Counted from the stretch's first letter, positions 16,301 through 25,085 are shown. The stretch is DNA of 64,000 nucleotides from an uncultured Lachnospiraceae bacterium (GCA_910578825.1 CAJTSB010000014.1:7724-71723); one strand, 5' to 3'. The notes: generated by a model from the letters alone, not told the origin. Translations and numbers: made by a program.

Positions 16301-19300
16301 TTCAAAAAGGACATTGGCCGTTACCTGTTCCACCGGATAGTCCGTTTCATTGTACCCTTCCAGTTCCCGGCGGGCTTCGCCGCTTAACAGGGACACTTCC
16401 TTTAAGAACCTCTTATTACAAAATTCCTCCACTGCAACGGCAAAACTATCCACCAGTCCCGCAATGGTGCTTTCCTCGTACATATCGCTGCGGTACTCGA
16501 CCTGGTAACAGATTTCATCTTTATTAACCGCCACATCTACAGACAGAGGCGCTTTCGCCGTATCCAGACGCAGCTCCTCCAAAATTGCTTTTTGCCCGGC
16601 AATCTCCTCAAACTGGAAATCATCTCCCTGAAATGCAAAGAGAATATCCGCCTTAATTCCATATGCCCTACTGATCTCTGCGAAAGAATAAATATCCGCA
16701 TTCATACTGTTCAAAAGCTGCTCCCCGGTTTCTTTCAGATAACTGTCGATTTCCTGCTCTCCGTCAATATTACAGTACACAGGAAGGGTTTTCACCAACA
16801 TACTGATGACCGAAGCCAGCCGTGAATCATTCCTTCCATTATAAATCGTGGTAAACACAGCCTCATCCTTATATACATACCGTCCTGTCACGAAACCAAA
16901 GGCAGCGGTGAACAGCGTATTCATGGTAACCTGCTTTTCCTCACAGAACGCCCGAAGGGCATCCATATTCACCCTGATATCCCTTCTGTACAATCCCACC
17001 GATGCGGTCTCATTCTTATCCCGTGCAGGAAGGAAATCCGTATCACAGCCGGAAAACACAGAATCATAGTATTCCCTGGCACGGATATACTCTTCTCCCT
17101 GCAAGGCTTTTTGCTCCACTAAAGCCGCCTCGAAACCGGAAAAGCTTTCCGCCGTCAGTTTCCTGCCTTCATAAGCCGCGTTCATATCGCGGATAAAAAT
17201 ACCGCAGGATGTTCCGTCACTGATAATATGGTGAAAATCCAGGAACAGATAATTTCCCTCTTCCGTCTCATACAGCTCTATACGGAACAGTCTTTCCTCC
17301 ATAAGCTGATACGGGCGCACCAGTTCTTCCCTGTTCAGTCGGTTGTTTATTTCTACCTCAAAAGACGCATTATCGTTTCGTTTCTGCCGGATATCACCTT
17401 TTTCATCCATAAATAATGTTGTCTTGATATAAGGATGAGCGGCAACTGCCTCCTCTGCCGCCTTTTTCAGCCTGGGCAGTTCCACCTTTTCATCCAGGCA
17501 AAACAGAAACGGAATATTGTAGATCGTGCTTCCCGGATTGGCGGCACACTCTACAAAGATACCATTCTGGGTCTGGGTCAGAGGGTAAGCATCCTGTATC
17601 TCAAAAGTTTCCCCTTCTCCCCTATTCCGAAGAAGTTCCTCCAGCTTTTCCACCGTATTATATTCCTTTAAATCCTTATTTCGCACCACCACGCCTTCAA
17701 AAGTTTTGGAAAGCAATGCGTTTAGCCGCACCGCGCCGATGGAGGTAAGTCCGGCCCGATAAATGTCCGTGGACGCGCCAAATTCCCTGTGTCCAATGAC
17801 TTCCGCTACGCATTCAAAAATCCTTTGCTGCACGGGGCCTGCCGGCTCCTTGCGTTCTTCTTTCTTTCGTTGCGGCATGGGAAGGGCTTTTTTATCTACC
17901 TTCTGATTCTGATTCAAGGGAATTTTGTCAATCTGCATAGTAACGGCCGGAACCATATAGGGCGGCTTGCTCTCCATAATAAACGCATTCATCGCCTCCA
18001 CATCGACCTGCACCGCAGCTACCACATAAGCGGCAATATACTTTCCGCCGCCTGGCTCATCAAAAGCAACCACCGTTGCGTCTGAAATTCCCGGGAACTT
18101 CCGTATGATTTCCTCCACCTCGGTAAGCTCAATACGGAACCCCCGAATCTTCACCTGTCCATCCCGGCGTCCGATAAACTGGATATTTCCATTCGGCAGG
18201 AAACGCACAATATCCCCTGTGTGATATGCCCTGCGGTATCCTTCCGCATCAGAGAAGGGATTTTCAGAATATGATTCCGCCGTCTTTTCCGGTCGATTGA
18301 GATAGCCTCTGGACACCTGGTATCCTGAGATCCACAATTCTCCCGGAACCCCTGCCGGAACCCTTCTCCCGCAGCTGTCCACCACATACAGTTTCATATT
18401 GGAGAGCGGTTTGCCGATGGGAAACTCTTCCTCATAGCGTTCCAGACAATAGGCAGTGGATAAAATCGTACATTCCGTAGGTCCATACACATTATAATAT
18501 TTTGTGCCTCCGGCAGGCGCAAAAGGAGTCAACGCCTCTCCGCCCATGGACAGATGCTTTAAATTTCCGCACTGTACGCTTGTGGCAAATGCCCGCCCAA
18601 TCTGAGTAGTCATAAAGGCATGGGTCACTCTCTGTTTCTCAAAATACCTGTTTAACTCATTTAAATCCAGACGAATGGACTGATCTATAATACATACCGA
18701 CGCCCCGCCGGTGAGTGCCGGATAAATATCCATCATATGAGCGTCAAACCCATAGCTGGCATAAGCCGCCACCCTGCCTTCCGGCTGCAGATCGTAATAT
18801 TCTCTGTACCACTGGCAGAACGCCATCAGATTCCGGTGCTCCAACATACATCCTTTGGGCACGCCGGTGGAGCCTGAGGTATACAAAAGAATAAACAAAT
18901 CCTCCGGTTTGGGCGGACAGGGAATCTCATCTTTCTCCACTTTCGGAAGTTCAGGAATATCTTTTGTCAGCAGAATCTTCCCCTGATATCCTTCTACCAG
19001 ATGTAAAAGCTCTTCCTCGGCAATGAGGAGTTGTGCGTCTGCATCCTGAATCATAAAAGACAACCGCTCTTTGGGGTATGTAGGATCCAGAGGCTGATAT
19101 GCCGCCCCCGCTTTTAAGATTCCCAGAGAGGCCAGAACCATATGCTCACATCGCGGAATCAGCACGGACACTGTCTGTTCCCTGCCAATGCCCATTCTCG
19201 CAATATAAGCGGCCAGACGATCCGTAATCTCATCTGTCTGAGCATAGGTATAAGTTTTGTCCAGATAAATAACTGCAATGTCATCCGGTCTGTTTCCGAC

Positions 19301-22300
19301 CTGTTCCCGGAACAGATCCACAACCGTTTTTGTCCTCTCAAAAGGAACTTCCGGTCCATGAAATCTATCCAGCAGCTGGACGTCGGATTCCGAAACCAGA
19401 GAAATCTGATGCAAACTCTGACAGGAAATCATGCCCTGCAGTACCTGCACCAGCATCCTTGACAAGCCCCTTGCCGTCTTTTCACTGTATAAATCCCTGC
19501 GGTAATCTAAACTAATCTCATAACCGCCCTGCCCCTTCATTACCATCACGGAAATATCCGCCTGCACCTGCCCGGTTGAAAGAGGCTGCGCCGGACACCT
19601 TTTTCCATCCAGGGACAATCCTTTCAGCATTTCTCCCTGATAAACAAACAAAATATCGGAAGCAATATCGTAATCCCTTGCCAGTTCTTCAAAAGATATC
19701 ACATCGTGTTCCATGGTTTCATAAAAATTCTTCTGGAATCCCTGTAAATACTCCTCCACGACCATGCTTTCTTCCCAGGACTGATATATGGGAAGCGTCC
19801 GCACAAACATTCCCACAGATTCCGCCAGCTCTGTACAATGCCTTCCATTGTTGACGGTACAGAACAGACTCCGGTTTCCTCCTGTATACTTTCCAAGGGC
19901 ATAGGCAAAAGCCCCCAGAAACAGCGTATTTTCTGAAATTCCCTTCTGCCTTGTAAACTGCTCCACCGCCATAATAGAAAGCTCTTCGCTGAGAGACATC
20001 CGCACGCTGCTGCTACTGGCGCCGGGCGATTTCATCCTGTAATCTTTCAACAGGGTCTCCCCCATCTCCCCATCATCCAGTTTAGACTTAAAGTATTCCC
20101 TGGCCGCCTGATACTCCGGCGTTTGTTTCACCGTTTCCTCATAAACGGACACATCCATCAGGGATATCTCCTCCTCCTTTGGCTCTTCGCCTTTGTAAAA
20201 GGTAGATATTTCTTCCAGAAATACACATACCGAGGTACCGTCAAAAATCAGGTGGTGTACGTCAAAGAAAAAATATCTGCGGGTTTTATCACTGCCGTCC
20301 GCCATACGATATAAGGCCATGCGGTATAAAGGCTCCTGCCCCATAACAAAAGGACGAACAAAGCCTTTCTCTGCTGCTTTCATGTCCCTGGCCGTACACT
20401 CCTGCACAGTTGCATCTAAAAATTCCGGGCACAGTTCCATAAGGGGGCTTCCCTCTCTCTGCACAATCTTCACTCCGAAAGCGGGATGCATGGCAACCGC
20501 CTTTTTTACCGCCTCCTTAAACCGGATCATGTCCATATGCTCCGGCAGCTCACAGCACATGGGAATATTATACATCGTGCATTCCGGTTCACTAACGCAC
20601 TCCAGATAGACCCCCATCTGAGAATCCGTAAGTAACCATTCCTTCCGTTCCCCATTATACTCCCGTATTTTGTCCCATTCCACAGTACGCTCCCGGGCGC
20701 CTTCCATTTCCCGGTCTTCCTGCAACAGCAAAGCAATCTTCTCTGGCGTTCTGCCCTTTAAGACCATTCCCGGCGTCAGGGAAAAATCCGCAAGACATTC
20801 TACCAGTTTCAACACATTGATAGAATCCCCGCCCAACTGGAAAAAGTCATCGCCGATTCCAGTTCTTCCACAGTGCAGGATTTCCTCAAAGGCTTCACAT
20901 ATCCGTTTCTGCATCTCATTTTCCGGCTCTCTGTACACCCCTTTGTACTCAGAAATTCCCGGTGGCAAAAGCGCCGTCCTGTCCAGCTTTCCGTTTACAT
21001 TCTTCGGAAGCTCCTCCATTCTTTTCAGAAAACGGGGAATCATGTAATCCGGCAGCGTCTCTCTCAGGCAGGCTCTGATATCCTCGGGCGCAACCTCCTC
21101 TCCTGCCACATAAAATCCACACAGGTAATTCTGCCCGTTTTCATCTTCAAAGGCTTTTACTACGGCATTTTTCACTCCCGGAACTGCCGACATACGAATC
21201 TCAATTTCTCCCGTCTCCACACGCTGTCCGTTGATTTTTACCATCCAATCCCTGCGATTTACATAAATAAAATTCCCATCCGGCAGTTTCTTTCCAATAT
21301 CCCCCGTATGCAGCAGAACCTTTCCGTCCTCCTTAAGCTCAAATGTCCGGGCGGTTTGTTCTTCCATATTCAGATAACATTCGCCAAGAACGCCAAGAAC
21401 ACAAATTTCTCCCTCTTCGCCATCAGGAACTTCCCTGCCCTGCTCATCCAGCAAAAACATCTCCACGTCCTGCGCAGGCTTCCCAATCGGGGTATTCTCC
21501 ATTGGTTCCTCTACTTTAAAAGCTGATACCATGCTCGTTGTCTCACTGCAGCCATATAGATTGTACAGCACATAACCGTCACCACTTAACATGGATACCC
21601 GCTCACTTCCGGTCATTACCTTTTTCAGCGCTTTCCCACGATTCTTAAAATAACGCAGCATCTGCGGGCTGATAAAACCGCAGGTAATTTCCTTTTTTGC
21701 ATAATAAGACTCCAGCAGGCGCACATCCCTGCGAACCTCCTCGGAAAGCATATGGACGCAGCCGCCGCTGCTTAAAATAGCATAATACTCCAGCACCAAC
21801 ACTACAAAAGATAACGGCGCAGTGGCCGCCAGCCGTTCCTCTTTCCCGAAACCAAGGGTTTCGACATTCCTCATTGCTCCCATATAGAGGCTCCCATGGC
21901 TGTGGACAATTCCCTTGGGACGACCGGTGGAACCCGATGTATAAATGATCATGGCTCTGTCCCTGTCCGCCACTGTATATTCCTCAATCGGCTCATAGCG
22001 CCCGATATCCTCCATCCACTCACCATCAATCGTACATACTGCTTTGCAGTCTTCCCGGATATAGTCAATTCTCTCCGGCGGATATTCCGGAAGCAGCGGC
22101 ACATAAACCGCCCCGGCCATCATGATTCCGATTTCCGCTGCCACATATTCCATCCGCCTGTCCATACATACTATCACTGCCTGCCCGGTTATATCTCCCA
22201 TCTCCAAAAGCTTTGCCGCAACCCGGCCGCTCCTACATGCAAGCTCCTGATACGTCGTACTCCTCGCGCCGCCCAAATCAACAATCGCTGCTTTATCCGG

Positions 22301-22342
22301 CTGTTCGTCCACAATCTTTTTAAATCTGTCCAGAAAGTTCAT
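13355..22342 (-). CDS. Nonribosomal peptide synthetase 1: A-T-C-A-T-C-A-T-reductase
   Basis: 2995 aa from the ATG at 22340-22342, chosen for GGAGG 8 nt upstream; the frame stays open further, but that stretch holds a terminator. Domain landmarks: A1 YTSGSTGRPKG at 134; carrier 1 Ser507; C1 HHLIFDG at 696; A2 YTSGSTGVPKG at 1154; carrier 2 with an atypical GLTSIG (Ser1534); C2 HHIISDG at 1704; A3 YTSGSTGKPKG at 2159; carrier 3 NGGTSL (Ser2546); reductase TGATGFLG at 2633. A1 lacks the Asp that binds the alpha-amino group (SFVVLVLE, Val180), so it may load a non-amino acid starter. A2 and A3 keep it. By collinearity the product is a starter plus two amino acids released as aldehyde or alcohol. 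Confidence 0.95.
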   Translation of the reverse strand: MNFLDRFKKIVDEQPDKAAIVDLGGARSTTYQELACRSGRVAAKLLEMGDITGQAVIVCMDRRMEYVAAEIGIMMAGAVYVPLLPEYPPERIDYIREDCKAVCTIDGEWMEDIGRYEPIEEYTVADRDRAMIIYTSGSTGRPKGIVHSHGSLYMGAMRNVETLGFGKEERLAATAPLSFVVLVLEYYAILSSGGCVHMLSEEVRRDVRLLESYYAKKEITCGFISPQMLRYFKNRGKALKKVMTGSERVSMLSGDGYVLYNLYGCSETTSMVSAFKVEEPMENTPIGKPAQDVEMFLLDEQGREVPDGEEGEICVLGVLGECYLNMEEQTARTFELKEDGKVLLHTGDIGKKLPDGNFIYVNRRDWMVKINGQRVETGEIEIRMSAVPGVKNAVVKAFEDENGQNYLCGFYVAGEEVAPEDIRACLRETLPDYMIPRFLKRMEELPKNVNGKLDRTALLPPGISEYKGVYREPENEMQKRICEAFEEILHCGRTGIGDDFFQLGGDSINVLKLVECLADFSLTPGMVLKGRTPEKIALLLQEDREMEGARERTVEWDKIREYNGERKEWLLTDSQMGVYLECVSEPECTMYNIPMCCELPEHMDMIRFKEAVKKAVAMHPAFGVKIVQREGSPLMELCPEFLDATVQECTARDMKAAEKGFVRPFVMGQEPLYRMALYRMADGSDKTRRYFFFDVHHLIFDGTSVCVFLEEISTFYKGEEPKEEEISLMDVSVYEETVKQTPEYQAAREYFKSKLDDGEMGETLLKDYRMKSPGASSSSVRMSLSEELSIMAVEQFTRQKGISENTLFLGAFAYALGKYTGGNRSLFCTVNNGRHCTELAESVGMFVRTLPIYQSWEESMVVEEYLQGFQKNFYETMEHDVISFEELARDYDIASDILFVYQGEMLKGLSLDGKRCPAQPLSTGQVQADISVMVMKGQGGYEISLDYRRDLYSEKTARGLSRMLVQVLQGMISCQSLHQISLVSESDVQLLDRFHGPEVPFERTKTVVDLFREQVGNRPDDIAVIYLDKTYTYAQTDEITDRLAAYIARMGIGREQTVSVLIPRCEHMVLASLGILKAGAAYQPLDPTYPKERLSFMIQDADAQLLIAEEELLHLVEGYQGKILLTKDIPELPKVEKDEIPCPPKPEDLFILLYTSGSTGVPKGCMLEHRNLMAFCQWYREYYDLQPEGRVAAYASYGFDAHMMDIYPALTGGASVCIIDQSIRLDLNELNRYFEKQRVTHAFMTTQIGRAFATSVQCGNLKHLSMGGEALTPFAPAGGTKYYNVYGPTECTILSTAYCLERYEEEFPIGKPLSNMKLYVVDSCGRRVPAGVPGELWISGYQVSRGYLNRPEKTAESYSENPFSDAEGYRRAYHTGDIVRFLPNGNIQFIGRRDGQVKIRGFRIELTEVEEIIRKFPGISDATVVAFDEPGGGKYIAAYVVAAVQVDVEAMNAFIMESKPPYMVPAVTMQIDKIPLNQNQKVDKKALPMPQRKKEERKEPAGPVQQRIFECVAEVIGHREFGASTDIYRAGLTSIGAVRLNALLSKTFEGVVVRNKDLKEYNTVEKLEELLRNRGEGETFEIQDAYPLTQTQNGIFVECAANPGSTIYNIPFLFCLDEKVELPRLKKAAEEAVAAHPYIKTTLFMDEKGDIRQKRNDNASFEVEINNRLNREELVRPYQLMEERLFRIELYETEEGNYLFLDFHHIISDGTSCGIFIRDMNAAYEGRKLTAESFSGFEAALVEQKALQGEEYIRAREYYDSVFSGCDTDFLPARDKNETASVGLYRRDIRVNMDALRAFCEEKQVTMNTLFTAAFGFVTGRYVYKDEAVFTTIYNGRNDSRLASVISMLVKTLPVYCNIDGEQEIDSYLKETGEQLLNSMNADIYSFAEISRAYGIKADILFAFQGDDFQFEEIAGQKAILEELRLDTAKAPLSVDVAVNKDEICYQVEYRSDMYEESTIAGLVDSFAVAVEEFCNKRFLKEVSLLSGEARRELEGYNETDYPVEQVTANVLFERQVALHPDKTAVIADGEMRTFRELNENANKIANYLLDMGLHMERMVGVMMPRTVDVYAVRQGIMKAGGAFVPIDPEYPDERIIYILEDSGAEFVIMPKELISQRGQLLGRIAAKVLCLEELLEEGGNIQNPQIDIRPENLCYCIYTSGSTGKPKGVMIEHQNLVNYVDGNPYNVEAQSYIDHATVSLAFAAITFDVSILEECIPLYHGITVCMANEEEIHNPFALSELVLAHGVNMMTCTPSFLINIIDMPEMKEALSQIKVFNVGAEAFPDALYGKIMSLGTAPIIFNGYGPTETTIGCAFEQVTGTKITIGRPMANIKMMAIDKYRNLLPAGVPGELLIIGNGVGRGYVGKPEMTADKFITFEGKKAYRSGDLARWNHHGKIEFMGRMDNQVKLRGLRVELDEIENVMNRYPGVKSSVVLVKEKDSNQFLCGYFVAQQQVDSQKLTCFMQKYLTPYMVPGVLMQLPELPLTNNGKVDKRALPEPDYTQESRNYVAPRTELQRRLCEIFAMALGVEKVGIEDDFFENGGTSLSASKVAMKCMSAGIGVSYADLFEYKTPLALERYLMERENQDGQSGMEEQAAEEDLGQDSIGQILSHNTPEYVDEVRPSAVGNVLLTGATGFLGAHILKTLVETTDNTIYCLLRRGSALSAEKRLKSMLVYYFSNPYEELFGNRIVVIEGDITDAEKVKFLKQYDFARVINCAACVKHFSADDTLERINYQGVLHLICLCRDTGRELIQISTVSVAGENVGQMFPEEKKIHENELDFGQRITNKYIDTKFRAEKAVLAAVAKGMKGRVIRVGNLMSRVSDGEFQINSVTNGFMRTLRGYVALGKFPVSQLDMPAEFSPIDSTAEAIVRLTGAEGDFSVFHAYSSYVIQMADVVEQMNSLGIAIETVSDEEFGASLQKALEDEDKNQLISGLIAYLPGDREEGSVYIDADNSFTTKILYRLGFKWPMPDKDYLHNALKALETLGFFDGKI

Positions 22343-22513
22343 CTCTGTTTCCTCCATTAAAGTTTCACTCGCATAATTCGCTCGATAACATTTATAATAA
22401 GATAAAAACAGTTTACCAGAAAACTTCCTTATTTTTTTCCTAGTGAGAATACATTGCATTTTTTTGAGCATAATTTGTCTGATCCCGGCTTTTTCCCTTT
22501 GTATGAATATAAC
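22343..22513 (-). promoter_or_regulatory. Leader of NRPS 1 with a weaker copy of the conserved element (E3)
   Basis: 171 nt between the terminator of the CAP gene and the NRPS 1 start. The stretch 22455-22477 (plus strand TGCATTTTTTTGAGCATAAT and on) matches the inner part of the element at 10285-10316 at about 17 of 23 positions and lies at a similar distance from the start codon. A further GCATAATTCG, identical to part of copy 1, is at 22371-22380. A TATTATAAA stretch near 22395-22403 could be a -10, but I find no good -35. The region should contain the promoter for NRPS 1, MATE-HATPase, phosphopantetheinyl transferase and kinase. Confidence 0.4.
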
Positions 22514-22546
22514 AAAAACAGTAATCTCTAAGAAATTACTGTTTTT
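22514..22546 (-). terminator. Rho-independent terminator after the CAP-domain gene
   Basis: Perfect 12-bp inverted repeat, AAAAACAGTAAT and its complement, around a 9-nt loop, with the T-run TTTTTGTT following on the minus strand. It lies 37 nt past the CAP gene stop and separates that gene from NRPS 1. It also falls inside the apparent upstream extension of the NRPS 1 frame, which argues against that extension being translated. Confidence 0.75.
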
Positions 22547-22582
22547 GATTTCGAAATTCATATTCGATTTTTTCTGCCCGTC

Positions 22583-23566
22583 TTACAATTTAAAAAATTT
22601 CACCTGATAGGAAACCGTCTCGTCCAATCCGGTAATCTTCACCTTAAAGGTATCCCCCGCGCGATAACTTATATTTTTCGGTCGAAAAATAATACATCCC
22701 TGTTGTCCGTAATAACTGTTTTCCACATTAAAATAGCCGTTTGACTTCTTGCTGCTGAACGTCCACTTTTTCGTCTTTTTTCCTCTTTTACGCGTAAGCG
22801 TGACCTTTACTTTTGACTCTTTGACCGGCTTTCCCATACTGATGCTCCACGGCATACTGTCAGAAAAATATTCTATCGGCATATTTTGCGCCGGCCACGC
22901 CACGCCGTAATATTGCGTATCCGTAAAGTTACCGTCGAATGCATACATCGCGGCGTAATTATTCACAGAACCAAAGCCCGTTTTTTTCATGACCGGATTT
23001 AAAATCCAGCGTCTATGCCCGACACGGTCAATATTACTGACGTCGTCATCTGCCATCCACTGCCAGACTACATTATAGGCAAGATTGCCAGACCATGAAG
23101 TCATTGCCAGATTGCTGGACCCCGCCCCCTCAAATCCCAGCTTATACAGAGCATTCGACATTTTATTCGGTTTCCGTGGAAAATGGGATAATTCCTGATT
23201 CGCAGCGTTGACCAATGCCGCAGCCTGGCATTTCTTGTTGTAGGTTTTGTCCAGTTTGACATTTGCAGGTATCCCTGCTATGTAACGCATCGTATTTAAG
23301 GCTTTTAATCCCTGATTCAGAGAAGATTTTTTTAATTCTCCCGCCCGGTACGAAGACGATTTCACGGAAGGTTTTTTCGCATAGTCTACCTGAGTGTTGA
23401 TATCAAATTTATGATTTTTCACAAATTTGCGGATATCCTTCTGAGTATGATATTGCACGTTCATCCCGGTAGTTTTGGGTTTTGCCTGACAGGGAAATGA
23501 TATTGAGGTTATCCCCAGCAGCAGAACCAGTAAAAAAGCCGACAACTTTGTTATGTTTTTTTTCAT
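22583..23566 (-). CDS. Secreted CAP/SCP-domain protein
   Basis: 327 aa. A signal peptide covers about 1-28 (hydrophobic core, then FPCQA). After a lysine-rich linker a CAP domain of the YkwD/SCP type follows at about 85-235: LNTMRYIAGIP, the helix AALVNAANQELSHFP, then VGHRRWILNP and FGSV. The last 90 residues form a beta-rich tail. CAP proteins are secreted and often bind lipids or divalent metals; several act in sporulation or at the cell wall. Role here unknown. Monocistronic: its own promoter at 23601-23629, AGGAGG before the ATG, and a terminator downstream. Confidence 0.88.
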   Translation of the reverse strand: MKKNITKLSAFLLVLLLGITSISFPCQAKPKTTGMNVQYHTQKDIRKFVKNHKFDINTQVDYAKKPSVKSSSYRAGELKKSSLNQGLKALNTMRYIAGIPANVKLDKTYNKKCQAAALVNAANQELSHFPRKPNKMSNALYKLGFEGAGSSNLAMTSWSGNLAYNVVWQWMADDDVSNIDRVGHRRWILNPVMKKTGFGSVNNYAAMYAFDGNFTDTQYYGVAWPAQNMPIEYFSDSMPWSISMGKPVKESKVKVTLTRKRGKKTKKWTFSSKKSNGYFNVENSYYGQQGCIIFRPKNISYRAGDTFKVKITGLDETVSYQVKFFKL

Positions 23567-23600
23567 ATGTTCATCCCTCCTATCTCAAATATTTTAAAAT

Positions 23601-23629
23601 ATTATACTATAGCTCTTGCATATTTACAA
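23601..23629 (-). promoter_or_regulatory. Sigma-A promoter of the CAP-domain gene
   Basis: Minus strand -35 TTGTAA (23624-23629), 17-nt spacer, -10 TATAAT (23601-23606), 34 nt before the ATG. Four of six and six of six consensus matches with ideal spacing. An AT-only palindrome (AATATTTTAAAATATT) directly follows the -10 and could be an operator. Confidence 0.7.
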
Positions 23630-23641
23630 TCAGGAAAAGAT

Positions 23642-24985
23642 TTACACATCGGCCGACAATCTCCTGTACTCCCTGCGGTAAAAGACAACGGAACAGCCCA
23701 TGGCAATGGTCCATCCAACCGGCCATGCGCACCAGATGCCCATTGCAGAACCCATCGCAGCGGAAAAAACAAATGCCAGGACGACACGCAGAATCAAATC
23801 GGTAAACGTCGCCGTCATGAATTTTCGCATCGCGCTTACGCCGCGCAAAATTCCGTCTGCCACCAGTTTTGCAGATACTACAAAATAAAACGGAGACAAG
23901 ATCCACAAAAACTGCCTGCCCGTCATCATTGCTGCGGCAGAGCCCTGCTCCATAAATAAAAGCAACAGATATTTTCCACAGAAAATATACAGTATACAGA
24001 ACGGAATACACAGGCACCATACCATTTTTAAGCCCGCGTGAAAGGCTTCCCGAATACGCTCGTATTTACGCGCGCCAAGATTCTGCGCCGAAAAATTGGA
24101 AATCCCGTTTCCGATCGTGGTAAATGAAGTAATTACCAGATTATTTAACTTAACAGCGGCAGAATATCCCGCTATGACGGAGGCGCCAAATCCATTGATA
24201 ACGCTTTGAATCATGATGTTTCCCACGGAAATAAAACTCTGCTGCAAAATACTGGGAATGGCAACCACAAGGATTTTCTTCAGTATTGCCCAGTCAAATA
24301 ACGGCGGTTTTTCCTGCACCGGAATCTGTCTGAGCCTCCCATACACTGTGAGGACAGCAAGCAGGCAGCTTACGCCCTGACAGAGAAAAGTCGCCCAGGC
24401 AACGCCCGACACGCCCATGCCAAATGCTTTTACAAACAAAATGTCTACTGCGACATTCGCACTGGAAGATGCAGCAAGAAAATAAAACGGCGTTCTGGAA
24501 TCGCCCAGCGCAGAGAAAATTCCGGTTGCAATATTGTAGAAAAATACGAACGGCAGTCCCCACACATAAATTTCCAGATACAGGCTGGAATCTGCAAACA
24601 GCTCCTCCGGCGTATGGATAGACTGCAATAAGGGCTCGCAACCCAAAATACCTGTCAGCATCAGTATTCCACAGAGCGCCGCACTGAACATGCAGGCAGT
24701 CGTCACCGTCGTCTTTACCCCTTTATAATCCTTCGCACCAAACATTTGCGAGACAATCACGGAACACCCCATATTACAGCCAAATGCAAAAGCAATGAAT
24801 ATCAGGGTAATCTCATAGCTGTTCCCCACAGCCGCCAATGCATTTTCCCCGATGAACTTACCCGCCACCAAACTGTCTGCAATATTATAAAGCTGCTGAA
24901 AAATAATGCTTCCAAACAGCGGAAGACAGAACTTCCACAGCACCGTCTGCGGTTTTCCCACCGTCAAATCTCTGTTCATAATCAT
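23642..24985 (-). CDS. MATE-family multidrug efflux transporter
   Basis: About 447 aa from the ATG at 24983-24985 (AAAGGA 4 nt upstream); the ATG 6 nt further in (MNRDLTVGKP) is equally plausible. Twelve predicted helices with the NorM/DinF-type opening LTVGKPQTVLWKFCLPLFGSIIFQQLYNIADSLVAGKFIG. It exports cationic drugs or metabolites against Na+ or H+. Unlike the MATE in the NRPS locus it has no extra domain and ends at a normal length. Transcribed divergently from a LysR gene 100 nt away, which likely regulates it. Confidence 0.92.
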   Translation of the reverse strand: MIMNRDLTVGKPQTVLWKFCLPLFGSIIFQQLYNIADSLVAGKFIGENALAAVGNSYEITLIFIAFAFGCNMGCSVIVSQMFGAKDYKGVKTTVTTACMFSAALCGILMLTGILGCEPLLQSIHTPEELFADSSLYLEIYVWGLPFVFFYNIATGIFSALGDSRTPFYFLAASSSANVAVDILFVKAFGMGVSGVAWATFLCQGVSCLLAVLTVYGRLRQIPVQEKPPLFDWAILKKILVVAIPSILQQSFISVGNIMIQSVINGFGASVIAGYSAAVKLNNLVITSFTTIGNGISNFSAQNLGARKYERIREAFHAGLKMVWCLCIPFCILYIFCGKYLLLLFMEQGSAAAMMTGRQFLWILSPFYFVVSAKLVADGILRGVSAMRKFMTATFTDLILRVVLAFVFSAAMGSAMGIWCAWPVGWTIAMGCSVVFYRREYRRLSADV

Positions 24986-25000
24986 AACGTCCTTTCCTGA

Positions 25001-25029
25001 TTTACACATTTTCAGTTGTGTATTATAAT
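25001..25029 (+). promoter_or_regulatory. Overlapping divergent promoters for lysR and the MATE gene
   Basis: Plus strand: -35 TTTACA (25001-25006), 17-nt spacer, -10 TATAAT (25024-25029), reading into the LysR gene. The -10 lies in the palindrome TATTATAATA, so the minus strand also reads TATAAT there, with TTTTCA 17 nt upstream, facing the MATE gene. A LysR-type regulator bound here could control both directions. Confidence 0.65.
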
Positions 25030-25085
25030 ACGTAATATAAGATATGAAAAATATATATTATATATAGGAGAAATATAGAAATTAT

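Noticed and set aside
2544..22342. A sigma factor gene belonging to the partner switch
   Set aside because: I looked through all frames of the locus and its neighbours for sigma-70-like region 2 and 4 motifs and found none; the partner, if any, is outside the window.
22343..22561. Extension of NRPS 1 by 73 residues at its N-terminus
   Set aside because: The stretch contains the CAP-gene terminator and the leader, the sequence looks non-coding, and GGAGG fits the ATG at 22340-22342.
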